This document shows positions 43,420 through 52,852 of a stretch of DNA of 64,000 bases, piece after piece. Origin of the DNA: Vibrio mytili (GTDB lineage: Bacteria; Pseudomonadota; Gammaproteobacteria; Enterobacterales; Vibrionaceae); NCBI RefSeq assembly GCF_000830505.1, contig NZ_JXOK01000068.1, forward strand, positions 1-64,000, given 5' to 3'. The translations under genes were made by a program, and so were the position numbers. The number at the start of each line of letters is the position of its first letter. Position 1 is the first letter of the stretch. The notes under the pieces are model-generated. The model did no database searches. It had not been told where the DNA came from and saw only the letters and a program-made list of their open reading frames with translations.

Positions 43420-44520
43420 TTACGCTAACCTCTTCTTGCGGAACTTTTCTTTCATTTTTCTTACTGGGACACTATCCACCATATTCGCAAGTACAGCGAC
43501 GATGAGTAACATCGCATTGATCGGCCACAAACCGATCTCAACTGGGATGGCACCATCTTCTAAGGCTGACTTCGTTGCACTAATGGCTAAGAAGTATGCC
43601 AAATAAATTAGAATGGCAGGTCCCATTTTAGCAAAACGTCCTTGTCGCGGATTTACTGCAGAAAGAGGAATCACCAACATCGTTAATAAAGGAATACAAA
43701 CAAACAACGAGATACGCCATTGTAACTCCGCTTGCGCTTCTCTATCTGGATGGCCGATTAACTCTCTGGTTGGGTAAGCTTCCCAGTCTCGCCCTTTCTT
43801 TTTAACTTCTCGTTGGCCAATCACGCCCTCGTATTCATCAAACTTAGTGATCATGTACTCAACGCGGGTTGGAACACCTTCATAACGCGTGCCTTTTTGC
43901 ATGGTAATGATCTGTCGACCATCTGACAGCTCTTTGACTTCGCCTGAGGAAGAGAACATAACACTAGGTAAAACAGAATCTCTTGGACGCATTTGGGCGA
44001 CAAACACATTACTTAATGTACTGTCTTTTATGTCATCAATGAAAACCACAGACGATCCATCGGGTGTCCCTTGGAACTGCCCTTTTTTCAGCAGATCGAC
44101 ACTATTTTCAGATGCGACTTGTTCATACAACCCTTCAACACGATCTTGAGACCACGGGGACAACCACAACGCATTAAAAGCCGCAACCCCTGATGTGATC
44201 AACGCCAAGTACAATGCCGCTTGTACAAGAAACTTATTGCCTATACCTGTCGCATTCATGACAACTATTTCACTTTCGGCATACAAGCGACCAAAAGTAA
44301 TCAATATGCCAATATATAAACTTAATGGCAGCATTAAGAGCCCCATTGCTGGCATGTTTAGTCCAACAATTGAGAAAATCAGCCCGGCAGGTATGTCACC
44401 ATCGGATGCGTCAGCTAAGACGCTGATGAACTTCTGACTCAAAAACACTAAAAAAAGCACGAAAAAAATCGCAAATTGGCTCTTCAATGTTTCGCGGATC
44501 AAATATCTAACAATAATCAC
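43420..44520 (-). CDS. lptF: LPS export ABC transporter permease LptF
   Basis: A 366-residue partner of LptG with the same architecture: helices around a periplasmic jellyroll (RDSVLPSVMFSSSGEVKELS region). It begins MIIVRYLIRETLKSQFAIFF. It is divergent from pepA, as in many gammaproteobacteria, and shares a roughly 200-bp promoter region with it. Confidence 0.95.
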   Translation of the reverse strand: MIIVRYLIRETLKSQFAIFFVLFLVFLSQKFISVLADASDGDIPAGLIFSIVGLNMPAMGLLMLPLSLYIGILITFGRLYAESEIVVMNATGIGNKFLVQAALYLALITSGVAAFNALWLSPWSQDRVEGLYEQVASENSVDLLKKGQFQGTPDGSSVVFIDDIKDSTLSNVFVAQMRPRDSVLPSVMFSSSGEVKELSDGRQIITMQKGTRYEGVPTRVEYMITKFDEYEGVIGQREVKKKGRDWEAYPTRELIGHPDREAQAELQWRISLFVCIPLLTMLVIPLSAVNPRQGRFAKMGPAILIYLAYFLAISATKSALEDGAIPVEIGLWPINAMLLIVAVLANMVDSVPVRKMKEKFRKKRLA

Positions 44521-44719
44521 GCTGAAATTACCTATACAAAACTTGTTTTTTTGGTCGAATCACTATAGTTTCCCGTTGAACCATTTATTTTTTAAAAATT
44601 ATAAACTAGATGTTAGTCGCTTAATCAGCTCCGCATGTAAGACTGGAGCCAAAATTCAACAAGTCAGCGATCATTATCTAACATTTAGAACTATTTGTCT
44701 TCAGGATGTAGGAGTACGC

Positions 44720-46228
44720 ATGGAGTTCAGTGTAAAAAGTGGCAGTCCAGAGAAACAACGTAGCGCATGTATCGTTGTTGGTGTGTTTGAACCACGTCGC
44801 CTTTCTCCAGTAGCCGAACAACTTGATAAAATCAGTGACGGTTACATCAGTTCACTACTTCGCCGTGGTGATCTAGAAGGTAAACCAGGTCAGATGCTAC
44901 TACTGCATCAAGTACCAGGTGTGTTGTCGGAGCGCGTTTTGCTTGTCGGTTGTGGCAAAGAACGTGAACTTGGCGAACGCCAGTACAAAGAGATCATTCA
45001 AAAGACGATCAGCACACTTAACGAAACTGGCTCAATGGAAGCCGTTTGTTTCTTAACAGAACTTCACGTTAAAGGCCGCGATACATACTGGAAAGTACGT
45101 CAAGCAGTAGAAGCAACTAAAGATGGTCTGTATACGTTTAACCAATTTAAAAGCGTAAAACCAGAGACGCGTCGTCCTCTACGTAAGCTTGTTTTCAACG
45201 TGCCAACTCGTCGCGAACTTAGCCTAGGTGAGAAAGCCATCTCTCACGGTTTAGCGATATCCTCGGGCGTAAAAGCATCGAAAGATCTAGGTAACATGCC
45301 ACCGAATGTTGCCAACCCAGCTTATCTTGCTTCGCAAGCTCGCCGCCTCGCCGACGATTACGAGACGGTCACCACCAAAATCATTGGTGAAGAAGAGATG
45401 GAAAAACTGGGCATGACATCATACCTAGCAGTAGGTCGCGGTTCGAAAAACGAATCCATGATGTCTGTTATCGAATATAAAGGCAACCCTGATTCAGACG
45501 CAAAGCCTATTGTACTTGTGGGTAAAGGTCTTACCTTCGATTCAGGCGGTATCTCACTGAAACCTGGTGAAGGTATGGATGAGATGAAGTACGACATGTG
45601 TGGTGCAGCATCCGTATTCGGCACAATGAAAGCCCTCGCAAAGCTGAACCTACCAATCAATGTGATTGGTGTGCTAGCTGGTTGTGAAAACATGCCGGGT
45701 AGCAACGCTTACCGTCCAGGGGATATTCTGACAACCATGTCTGGTCAAACCGTTGAAGTACTGAATACTGATGCGGAAGGTCGTTTAGTATTGTGTGATG
45801 CACTGACTTACGTAGAACGTTTCGAACCAGACTGTGTGGTTGACGTTGCAACACTAACGGGGGCTTGTGTGATTGCACTCGGCCACCACATTAGCGGCGT
45901 TATCTCTAACCATAACCCTCTTTCTCACGAATTAGTGAATGCCTCTGAGCAAGCCAGTGACCGAGCATGGCGCCTACCAATGGCAGATGAGTACCACGAA
46001 CAGTTGAAGAGTCCATTTGCTGATATGCAAAACATCGGTGGACGTCCTGCTGGTACTATCACTGCAGGTTGCTTCTTGTCTAAGTTTGCGAAAAAGTACA
46101 ACTGGGCACACATTGATATCGCAGGTACCGCTTGGAAATCAGGCGCAGCAAAAGGCTCTACAGGCCGCCCTGTCTCGATGCTCGTCCAATTCCTTTTGAA
46201 CCGCAGCGGCCAAGAGACAGAAGAGTAA
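44720..46228 (+). CDS. pepA: Leucyl aminopeptidase PepA
   Basis: A 502-residue M17 zinc/manganese aminopeptidase; in Enterobacteria it also binds DNA in Xer recombination and carAB control. The signature NTDAEGRLVL and the metal-binding segment GLTFDSGGISLKPG are present. GGAG five bases before the ATG at 44720, giving the normal N-terminus MEFSVKSG, is preferred to a frame that opens 59 codons upstream. Confidence 0.96.
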   Translation: MEFSVKSGSPEKQRSACIVVGVFEPRRLSPVAEQLDKISDGYISSLLRRGDLEGKPGQMLLLHQVPGVLSERVLLVGCGKERELGERQYKEIIQKTISTLNETGSMEAVCFLTELHVKGRDTYWKVRQAVEATKDGLYTFNQFKSVKPETRRPLRKLVFNVPTRRELSLGEKAISHGLAISSGVKASKDLGNMPPNVANPAYLASQARRLADDYETVTTKIIGEEEMEKLGMTSYLAVGRGSKNESMMSVIEYKGNPDSDAKPIVLVGKGLTFDSGGISLKPGEGMDEMKYDMCGAASVFGTMKALAKLNLPINVIGVLAGCENMPGSNAYRPGDILTTMSGQTVEVLNTDAEGRLVLCDALTYVERFEPDCVVDVATLTGACVIALGHHISGVISNHNPLSHELVNASEQASDRAWRLPMADEYHEQLKSPFADMQNIGGRPAGTITAGCFLSKFAKKYNWAHIDIAGTAWKSGAAKGSTGRPVSMLVQFLLNRSGQETEE

Positions 46229-46242
46229 TTTCTGAATCAAAT

Positions 46243-46268
46243 AAAAAGGGCCGCAAGGCCCTTTTTTA
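46243..46268 (+). terminator. pepA terminator
   Basis: AAAAAGGGCC pairs with GGCCCTTTTT around GCAA, followed by a T run. Confidence 0.88.
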
Positions 46269-46330
46269 TTGTCGCCATGTTCTCTATAACATGAATGGTA
46301 GACAGAGGTCAGAACAGAGCGAGAGAAACG

Positions 46331-46780
46331 ATGCAAACTGCGACTTTCTACATCATTAAACAAGATAGCCCACAAGCACACACCGTAGGCTTTGAAGAAT
46401 ACGTTGTGTTTTTAGCTCAGCACTTTGCCCGTCAAGGCGCTAAAGTCTACCTGAACTGCCAAGACAAAACGCACGCAGAGCAACTGGCAGAAGTCTTCTG
46501 GCAAATTGATGCAGATAAGTTCATGGCACACAACCTCGTTGGTGAAGGGCCTAAATACGCGACCAACATCGAAATCGGCCACCAAAACGTAAAACCATCG
46601 TGGAATCGCCAATTAGTAATAAATTTGGCGGAAAATGAGACAACCTTTGCGAACAAGTTTGCTCAAGTGGTAGACTTCGTGCCCTGCGAAGAAAAAGCTA
46701 AGCAACTCGCAAGAGAAAGATATAAAATTTACCGACAAGCAGGTTACCAACTGCAAACGTTCGAAATTCAATATCCTTAA
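46331..46780 (+). CDS. holC: DNA polymerase III subunit chi
   Basis: A 149-residue clamp-loader accessory protein that links the clamp loader to single-stranded DNA-binding protein. It begins MQTATFYIIKQDS and carries the family region AEQLAEVFWQIDADKFMAHN. The ATG at 46331 is preferred over an upstream in-frame start at 46295. It lies between pepA and valS, the conserved order. Confidence 0.93.
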   Translation: MQTATFYIIKQDSPQAHTVGFEEYVVFLAQHFARQGAKVYLNCQDKTHAEQLAEVFWQIDADKFMAHNLVGEGPKYATNIEIGHQNVKPSWNRQLVINLAENETTFANKFAQVVDFVPCEEKAKQLARERYKIYRQAGYQLQTFEIQYP

Positions 46781-46876
46781 CGGTCAATCCTTATAGTTAA
46801 GGCGATCTTGTTAAGATCCCTCACTTATAAAGATTGACTAAGATTCAACCATCAACGTATCCATTTAAAGAGCGCT

Positions 46877-49735
46877 ATGGAAAAGACATACAACCCAACT
46901 TCAATCGAACAAGCTCTGTATCAGACTTGGGAAGAGAAAGGCTACTTTAAGCCACACGGTGACACCACTAAAGAATCATACAGCATCATGATCCCGCCAC
47001 CGAACGTCACTGGTAGCTTGCATATGGGCCACGCGTTCCAAGATTCGATCATGGATACGCTGATCCGCTGTGAGCGTATGAAGGGTAAAAACACCCTTTG
47101 GCAAGTCGGTACTGACCACGCGGGTATCGCCACTCAAATGGTTGTAGAGCGTAAGATCGCGGCAGAAGAAGGCAAAACCAAGAACGATTATGGTCGTGAA
47201 GCTTTCATCGACAAGATCTGGGAATGGAAAGGTCAATCCGGTGGAACAATCACAAAACAGCTACGTCGTCTTGGTGCATCTGTAGACTGGGAGCGTGAGC
47301 GCTTTACAATGGATGACGGCCTATCCAACGCTGTTCAAGAAGTGTTCGTTCGTCTCTACGAAGATGACCTTATCTACCGTGGCAAACGTCTTGTTAACTG
47401 GGATCCAAAGCTGCATACAGCGATTTCAGATCTAGAAGTAGAAAACAAAGACACCAAAGGCAACATGTGGCACTTCCGCTATCCACTCGCAGATGGTGCT
47501 AAAACAGCAGATGGCAAAGACTACATCGTTGTTGCAACCACACGTCCTGAAACCATGCTAGGCGATACTGGTGTAGCGGTTAACCCAGAAGACCCACGCT
47601 ACCAAGATCTGATCGGCAAAGAAATTATCCTTCCTATCGTTGATCGTCGCATCCCAATCGTGGGCGATGAGCACGCCGATATGGAAAAAGGGACTGGTTG
47701 TGTGAAAATCACACCGGCGCACGACTTCAATGACTACGAAGTGGGCAAGCGCCACCAGCTACCAATGATCAACATTCTGACTTTTGACGCGAACATCCGT
47801 GACGCAGCGGAAGTCTTCAATACAAACGGTGAAGCAAGCGACGCATACTCGACAGAGCTTCCTGCTAAATACCGTGGTATGGAGCGCTTTGCTGCACGTA
47901 AAGCTATGGTTGCCGACTTCGATGAACTTGGTTTACTTGAAGAAGTAAAAGATCACGATCTACAAGTACCTTACGGCGACCGTGGTGGCGTGGTTATCGA
48001 ACCAATGCTGACTGACCAATGGTACGTCCGCACGGCTCCCCTTGCGAAAACAGCAGTAGAAGCCGTTGAAAACGGTGACATTCAGTTTGTTCCTAAGCAG
48101 TACGAAAACATGTACTTCTCTTGGATGCGTGACGTTCAAGACTGGTGTATCTCTCGTCAGCTATGGTGGGGCCACCGTATCCCTGCTTGGTACGATAACC
48201 AAGGCAATGTTTACGTAGGTCGTACTGAAGAAGAAGTTCGTCAGAACAACAACCTAGAATCTGTAATTGAACTACACCAAGACGAAGACGTACTGGATAC
48301 CTGGTTCTCTTCTGCACTTTGGACGTTCGGTACTCAAGGTTGGCCAGAGCAAACCGACGATCTGAAAGTATTCCATCCTTCAGACGTACTAGTCACTGGT
48401 TTCGATATTATCTTCTTCTGGGTTGCACGCATGATCATGATGACCATGCACTTCGTGAAAGACGAAAACGGCAAGCCACAAGTACCATTTAAGACTGTTT
48501 ACGTTACGGGTCTAATCCGTGACGAAAACGGCGACAAGATGTCGAAGTCGAAAGGTAACGTACTTGACCCAATCGACATGATTGATGGTATCGATCTTGA
48601 GTCTCTCGTTGAGAAGCGTACTGGCAACATGATGCAGCCTCAACTGGCGAAGAAAATCGAGAAGAACACACGCAAAACGTTTGAAAACGGCATCGAAGCC
48701 TACGGTACAGACGCGCTGCGTTTCACGCTTGCAGCCATGGCATCAACAGGTCGCGATATCAACTGGGATATGAAGCGTCTTGAAGGCTACCGTAACTTCT
48801 GTAACAAACTATGGAACGCGAGCCGTTACGTAATGATGAACACAGAAGAGCAAGATTGTGGCTTTGGTGAAGGTGACATCGAGTTTTCCCTTGCTGACAA
48901 GTGGATCGAATCTCAGTTCGAACTCGCTGCGAAAGCGTTCAACAACCATATCGACAACTTCCGTCTAGATATGGCGGCGAACACGCTATACGAATTCATC
49001 TGGAACCAATTCTGTGACTGGTACCTAGAGCTAACTAAACCGGTTCTATGGAAAGGTACTGAAGCACAGCAACGTGGTACACGTCGTACGCTCATCACCG
49101 TTCTTGAGAAGACACTACGTCTAGCTCATCCTGTGATTCCTTACATCACTGAGACTATCTGGCAAAGCATCAAGCCGCTGGTTGACGGTGTTGAAGGTGA
49201 AACCATTATGCTACAGGCCCTGCCTCAATACGACGAAGCGAACTTCCACCAAGAAGCGCTGGACGACATTGAGTGGGTGAAAGCCTTCATCACAAGTATC
49301 CGTAACTTACGTGCTGAATACGACATCAACCCAGGTAAGCCTTTGGATGTGATGCTAAAAGCAGCAAACGAAAAAGATGCCGCTCGTCTAGAAGCAAGCA
49401 AACAAGTCCTCATGTCTCTAGCCAAACTAGAAGCGGTACGTGTGCTTGAAGCGGGCGAACAAACACCAGCGTGTGCAACGGCACTAGTTGGTAAGTCTGA
49501 GCTGATGATCCCAATGGCAGGTTTGATCGACAAAGACGCGGAACTTGCTCGTCTAGATGGCGAAATCAAGAAAACGCACGGAGAGATCAAGCGTATCGAA
49601 GGCAAACTAGGTAACGAAGGCTTCGTGGCGAAAGCACCTGAAGCGGTGGTTGCCAAAGAGCGTGAGAAGCTAGAAGGCTATAAAGAGACGCTGACTAAGT
49701 TAGAAGAGCAGAAAACAACCATCGCTGCACTTTAA
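46877..49735 (+). CDS. valS: Valine-tRNA ligase
   Basis: Class I aminoacyl-tRNA synthetase of 952 residues. The HMGH form of the HIGH motif is at 49-52 and KMSKS at 554-558; the CP1 editing domain lies between, and a C-terminal coiled-coil arm (AELARLDGEIKKTHGEIKRI) ends the protein. Length and order are standard. Followed by a strong terminator. Confidence 0.98.
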   Translation: MEKTYNPTSIEQALYQTWEEKGYFKPHGDTTKESYSIMIPPPNVTGSLHMGHAFQDSIMDTLIRCERMKGKNTLWQVGTDHAGIATQMVVERKIAAEEGKTKNDYGREAFIDKIWEWKGQSGGTITKQLRRLGASVDWERERFTMDDGLSNAVQEVFVRLYEDDLIYRGKRLVNWDPKLHTAISDLEVENKDTKGNMWHFRYPLADGAKTADGKDYIVVATTRPETMLGDTGVAVNPEDPRYQDLIGKEIILPIVDRRIPIVGDEHADMEKGTGCVKITPAHDFNDYEVGKRHQLPMINILTFDANIRDAAEVFNTNGEASDAYSTELPAKYRGMERFAARKAMVADFDELGLLEEVKDHDLQVPYGDRGGVVIEPMLTDQWYVRTAPLAKTAVEAVENGDIQFVPKQYENMYFSWMRDVQDWCISRQLWWGHRIPAWYDNQGNVYVGRTEEEVRQNNNLESVIELHQDEDVLDTWFSSALWTFGTQGWPEQTDDLKVFHPSDVLVTGFDIIFFWVARMIMMTMHFVKDENGKPQVPFKTVYVTGLIRDENGDKMSKSKGNVLDPIDMIDGIDLESLVEKRTGNMMQPQLAKKIEKNTRKTFENGIEAYGTDALRFTLAAMASTGRDINWDMKRLEGYRNFCNKLWNASRYVMMNTEEQDCGFGEGDIEFSLADKWIESQFELAAKAFNNHIDNFRLDMAANTLYEFIWNQFCDWYLELTKPVLWKGTEAQQRGTRRTLITVLEKTLRLAHPVIPYITETIWQSIKPLVDGVEGETIMLQALPQYDEANFHQEALDDIEWVKAFITSIRNLRAEYDINPGKPLDVMLKAANEKDAARLEASKQVLMSLAKLEAVRVLEAGEQTPACATALVGKSELMIPMAGLIDKDAELARLDGEIKKTHGEIKRIEGKLGNEGFVAKAPEAVVAKEREKLEGYKETLTKLEEQKTTIAAL

Positions 49736-49773
49736 TACGAATTTAGTTAATGCGTTAATTCGCTAATACATCA

Positions 49774-49801
49774 AAGCCACTTCAATTGAAGTGGCTTTTT
49801 T
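49774..49801 (+). terminator. valS terminator
   Basis: AAGCCACTTCAA pairs perfectly with TTGAAGTGGCTT and is followed by TTTTT. Confidence 0.88.
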
Positions 49802-49927
49802 ATCCACATCAGTAAGTGATACCAACACCACACACCGAGATATTCGATTTTACCAACCGTTATAAGTCCTTCTGTCACGTCTTAACTCATCGATACCGCC
49901 TATCACAACCATTGCAAAAACTTAATT

Positions 49928-49946
49928 GAAAATCATTATCATTTGC
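49928..49946. promoter_or_regulatory. Fur box
   Basis: GAAAATCATTATCATTTGC matches the 19-bp Fur consensus closely and is embedded in a longer palindrome (TTG..CAA). It lies 50 bp before the DUF2061 gene, so iron repression of that gene is expected. Confidence 0.75.
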
Positions 49947-49995
49947 AATATAGTTAAATCATCAAAGTAAAGGCAATCCTAGAAAGGGGTTCATT

Positions 49996-50400
49996 ATGAA
50001 AAAGACACTAACTTTCGCAGCGCTACATTTCACTATCGCATTTAGTGTGGCTTATATACTAACTGGCGACATCTTAATTGGTAGTCTAATCGCAATGATC
50101 GAACCTTCAGTAAATACGGTAGCTTTTTACTTTCATGAAAAAGCATGGTCAAAGGTACCTGCCCTGAAAGCTCGACAGTTTATGACCAAACTGAAAACGG
50201 CAAGCTTTGCAAGCGTGCACTTTAGTGTTGCGTTTACCGTTGTTTACTTATTAACTGGTGATGCGTTTATCGGTGGGGTTATGGCGATGATAGAGCCAAG
50301 CTTGAATACGGTCGCTTACTACTTCCACGAGAAAGTATGGATGCGTAAATCATCAGCAAAAACTCCAGCACCGCAGTTTTGTTTGCATCGACATGCTTAA
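49996..50400 (+). CDS. Tandem DUF2061 membrane protein
   Basis: A 134-residue protein with two copies of DUF2061. Each copy has a helix with HFT/HFS-IAF-VAY, then LTGD, a second helix and IEPS-NTVA-YFHEK. The copies are about 65 residues apart and are highly similar. Predicted to have four membrane segments. AAAGGGG precedes the ATG. The Fur box upstream suggests a role when iron is scarce; the molecular function is unknown. Confidence 0.88.
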   Translation: MKKTLTFAALHFTIAFSVAYILTGDILIGSLIAMIEPSVNTVAFYFHEKAWSKVPALKARQFMTKLKTASFASVHFSVAFTVVYLLTGDAFIGGVMAMIEPSLNTVAYYFHEKVWMRKSSAKTPAPQFCLHRHA

Positions 50401-50445
50401 ACGCCATATATTGAGTCCAACAGGGCTCAATACTTTAGGCACAAC

Positions 50446-50940
50446 ATGGAACAAATCGCTGATTTTCTACTTCGTCCACTCACCCCGCAAGACAACACCG
50501 GAATTGCCAACGTCATTCGCCAAGTTTCAGCAGAATATGGCTTAACTGCAGACAAAGGTTATGGCGTGGCAGATCCGACGCTTGATGATATGTACTCGGT
50601 TTACAATCAAAAAGGGGCTGCCTACTGGATTATTGAACGTCACGGAGAGATCGTTGGTGGCGGTGGCTTTGCTCCTTTAGTAGGAGAATCGAATGTGTGT
50701 GAACTACAAAAGATGTACTTCTTACCACAAACACGAGGGCACGGTTTAGCCAAACGTATTGTTGCATTGAGTTTACAACTGGCGAAACAGTTTGGGTATC
50801 AGCAATGCTATTTGGAAACGACGGAATGTCTAAGAGAAGCCGTAGGATTATACGAAAAGCTTGGTTTTAAACATCTTGATGCCCCGCTTGGACAAACAGG
50901 GCACGATGCGTGCGAAGTCGTGATGCTCAAACAGCTTTAA
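50446..50940 (+). CDS. GNAT family N-acetyltransferase
   Basis: A 164-residue acetyltransferase. The acetyl-CoA binding pattern is visible in LQKMYFLPQTRGHGLAKRIV (Q/R-x-x-G-x-G/A type), followed by a conserved C-terminal strand region (YEKLGFKHLD). The substrate is unknown. The gene ends 16 bp before the converging GH2-like gene. Confidence 0.88.
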   Translation: MEQIADFLLRPLTPQDNTGIANVIRQVSAEYGLTADKGYGVADPTLDDMYSVYNQKGAAYWIIERHGEIVGGGGFAPLVGESNVCELQKMYFLPQTRGHGLAKRIVALSLQLAKQFGYQQCYLETTECLREAVGLYEKLGFKHLDAPLGQTGHDACEVVMLKQL

Positions 50941-50956
50941 TAACTGGAGAGCAACA

Positions 50957-51756
50957 TTAAAGAACCATATGGGTAACGCAAAGCTCTTGGCTTAGTGCAA
51001 CAGTAAAGTTTTGACGCTGCCCATCCAGTTCAACTGACAACTGATAGAGATCATTAGGATCGGGATCATTAAGATCGGCGTACTTTGGCGCTTCAACCTG
51101 AAAGAGTGCACTGGCATGTTCAGCTCGAACATCAATCGGAATGTGGTAAGTCATACCGTTAAACTTAACAGCGGCGGACACCAACCCCGGTGCGAATGTC
51201 TGATAGTAGAGATCTACCTTAAACTCACAGCCGCCACCATGGTGCCAAATCTGCTCTGTTGCAACTCGCTCTAAGCGTACGTTACGAATGAACTGTAAGT
51301 ATGGTTCTTGCCACACACCGAGTCGGTCGTCGCTTTTCTTATACTGATGCTCAGAAAGCGGACACAACTCAGGTTTATCCTCATCGAATAAAAGATCTTC
51401 ATCTTCTTCTAGAAACAAAAGTTCAAAGCGGTTACGTCCCATTTGCATGAAGGGGCGAATGTCTTTCTTATATACATTTTGCGTCCCATCACAATCAAAC
51501 ACGGCAATCCCGTTTAGACGCACTTCAGCATGGTAATCAACCCCAGCTAATATCAACTCCACGCTGGAAACGCCAACATAGATTCATCGACTTCGATGTC
51601 ATGCATCAAGTGCCACTCTTGCTGGCGAATCTCGTCTTCGCTTAACTCATCAGGTAACACTTGACTCAAAGGAGCAGGTAATAGGATGTCATCCTGAGGA
51701 ATCGTAAGGTCAGTAAGTGGAGAGACTTGCCATAAGCCGGCGAGAGAGAGTTGCAT
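50957..51756 (-). pseudogene. GH2-like (beta-mannosidase N-terminal) protein, frameshifted
   Basis: The first frame (ATG 51756) begins MQLSLAGLWQVSPLTDLTIP and ends at FPAWS. The second frame, from 51562, continues VELILAGVDYHAEVRLNGI, a sugar-binding jellyroll of glycoside hydrolase family 2. Restoring one G in GCGTGG joins them as FPAVELILAGVDY. Only the accessory domain (about 265 residues) would be made, with no catalytic barrel, so it is probably a carbohydrate-binding or scaffold protein. The break lies outside the island, which favours a sequence error over decay. Confidence 0.7.
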
Positions 51757-51843
51757 ATGCACCTTGAGCTAGATCAATTTTATGCATTATAAAGAAAAAA
51801 GCCTAATAAACTCAATGTGAATCGAAAGCTCATACCAGAGGCC

Positions 51844-51872
51844 AAAAAAAACCAGCGATCAACGCTGGCTTT
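51844..51872 (-). terminator. rraB terminator
   Basis: AGCCAGCG pairs with CGCTGGTT-side arm around TTGAT, followed on the minus strand by an eight-T run. Confidence 0.8.
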
Positions 51873-51892
51873 TCAACGATTAGTCAAAGACT

Positions 51893-52306
51893 TTACTCGT
51901 CGTCTTCATCTTCGTCAGGGTAAAGTGCATCTTCGCCTTCGTAATAAGTACCCCAACCATCATAGATGATGTCGTACTTTTCGGCTAAGTGGACCAATTT
52001 TTCTACTTGAGCATCAATTGCTTCTGCATCCAGAGTCGACTCCATGGTCGCGTCACAGCAAAGTAGTTTGTTGCCGTCTTCATCTTCTGTTTCCTCAGCT
52101 TCCAAAACTTCAAAGCCCATTTTAAATGCTTCAACGACCGCTTTCTCCAGCGTGCTAAAGTCTTCAGCAAACAGATGATGCTCAATCTCATAGAGTGAAT
52201 CTGGATCACTGCCATCTTCCAATAACGCAGCAATGATATCGCGAGTCTCTTCCTTTTGAATCTCAATTAATTCTTCTACTGATAGATATTCATCTTCATG
52301 AGACAT
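51893..52306 (-). CDS. rraB: Ribonuclease E inhibitor RraB
   Basis: A 137-residue acidic protein that binds RNase E and changes degradosome composition. It begins MSHEDEYLSVEELIEIQKEE, has the central LEDGSDPDSLYEIEHHLF and the conserved IIYDGWGTYYEGED, and ends with an Asp/Glu tail. GCTCTGGAG-type ribosome site lies upstream. It is on the strand opposite to arcA. Confidence 0.93.
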   Translation of the reverse strand: MSHEDEYLSVEELIEIQKEETRDIIAALLEDGSDPDSLYEIEHHLFAEDFSTLEKAVVEAFKMGFEVLEAEETEDEDGNKLLCCDATMESTLDAEAIDAQVEKLVHLAEKYDIIYDGWGTYYEGEDALYPDEDEDDE

Positions 52307-52852
52307 GTTTTAGCTCCAGATTAGTGACTTAGGTATTCTGATCCGTGAAATATGGCATGGATTGCGACGAAAAGCCACAAGCAAACGCCAAACCATCGCG
52401 CTATTCCTCAATCAATATTGAAACCCGCTCACAAGTAAACAAAAACTTAACAAGGATTCGAATTTTTTAATATTCAGAACATCCTAATCTGGCAAAGATT
52501 GCACCACATCGGAAGTTCATGCGTGTTTATGAGGTTTTATTGAATAACTGCATGTCAGCATCTCGCTTAATAACGAATAAAGAAGAGCTCAAAGTGAACC
52601 CATTCGAATATTAATGCCTATTTTCTATACTAAACATGTAATCTCTGCTCATACTTCGAAAAGAATAAAAACGCACTTTAACAAAACACATTGAATAAAA
52701 ACAAAACTCCAAAAAAATCAATAAAACAATAAAAAAAAGAATAACAAACCACAAACATAATAATTTATAGAATATAAACAAGAAAACAACACTTGCATCT
52801 TTGCTCCTTGCTTGTCATAACTGATCGTTGGAAAAATCAGTAAGGATACAAA
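52307..52852. promoter_or_regulatory. AT-rich control region upstream of arcA
   Basis: About 545 bases without a gene. Sequences such as CGAATTTTTTAATATTCAG (52457-52475) and TCGAATATTAATGC (52604-52617) resemble ArgR operators. Long A tracts (52720-52740) could bend the DNA. ArgR control is inferred. Confidence 0.45.
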
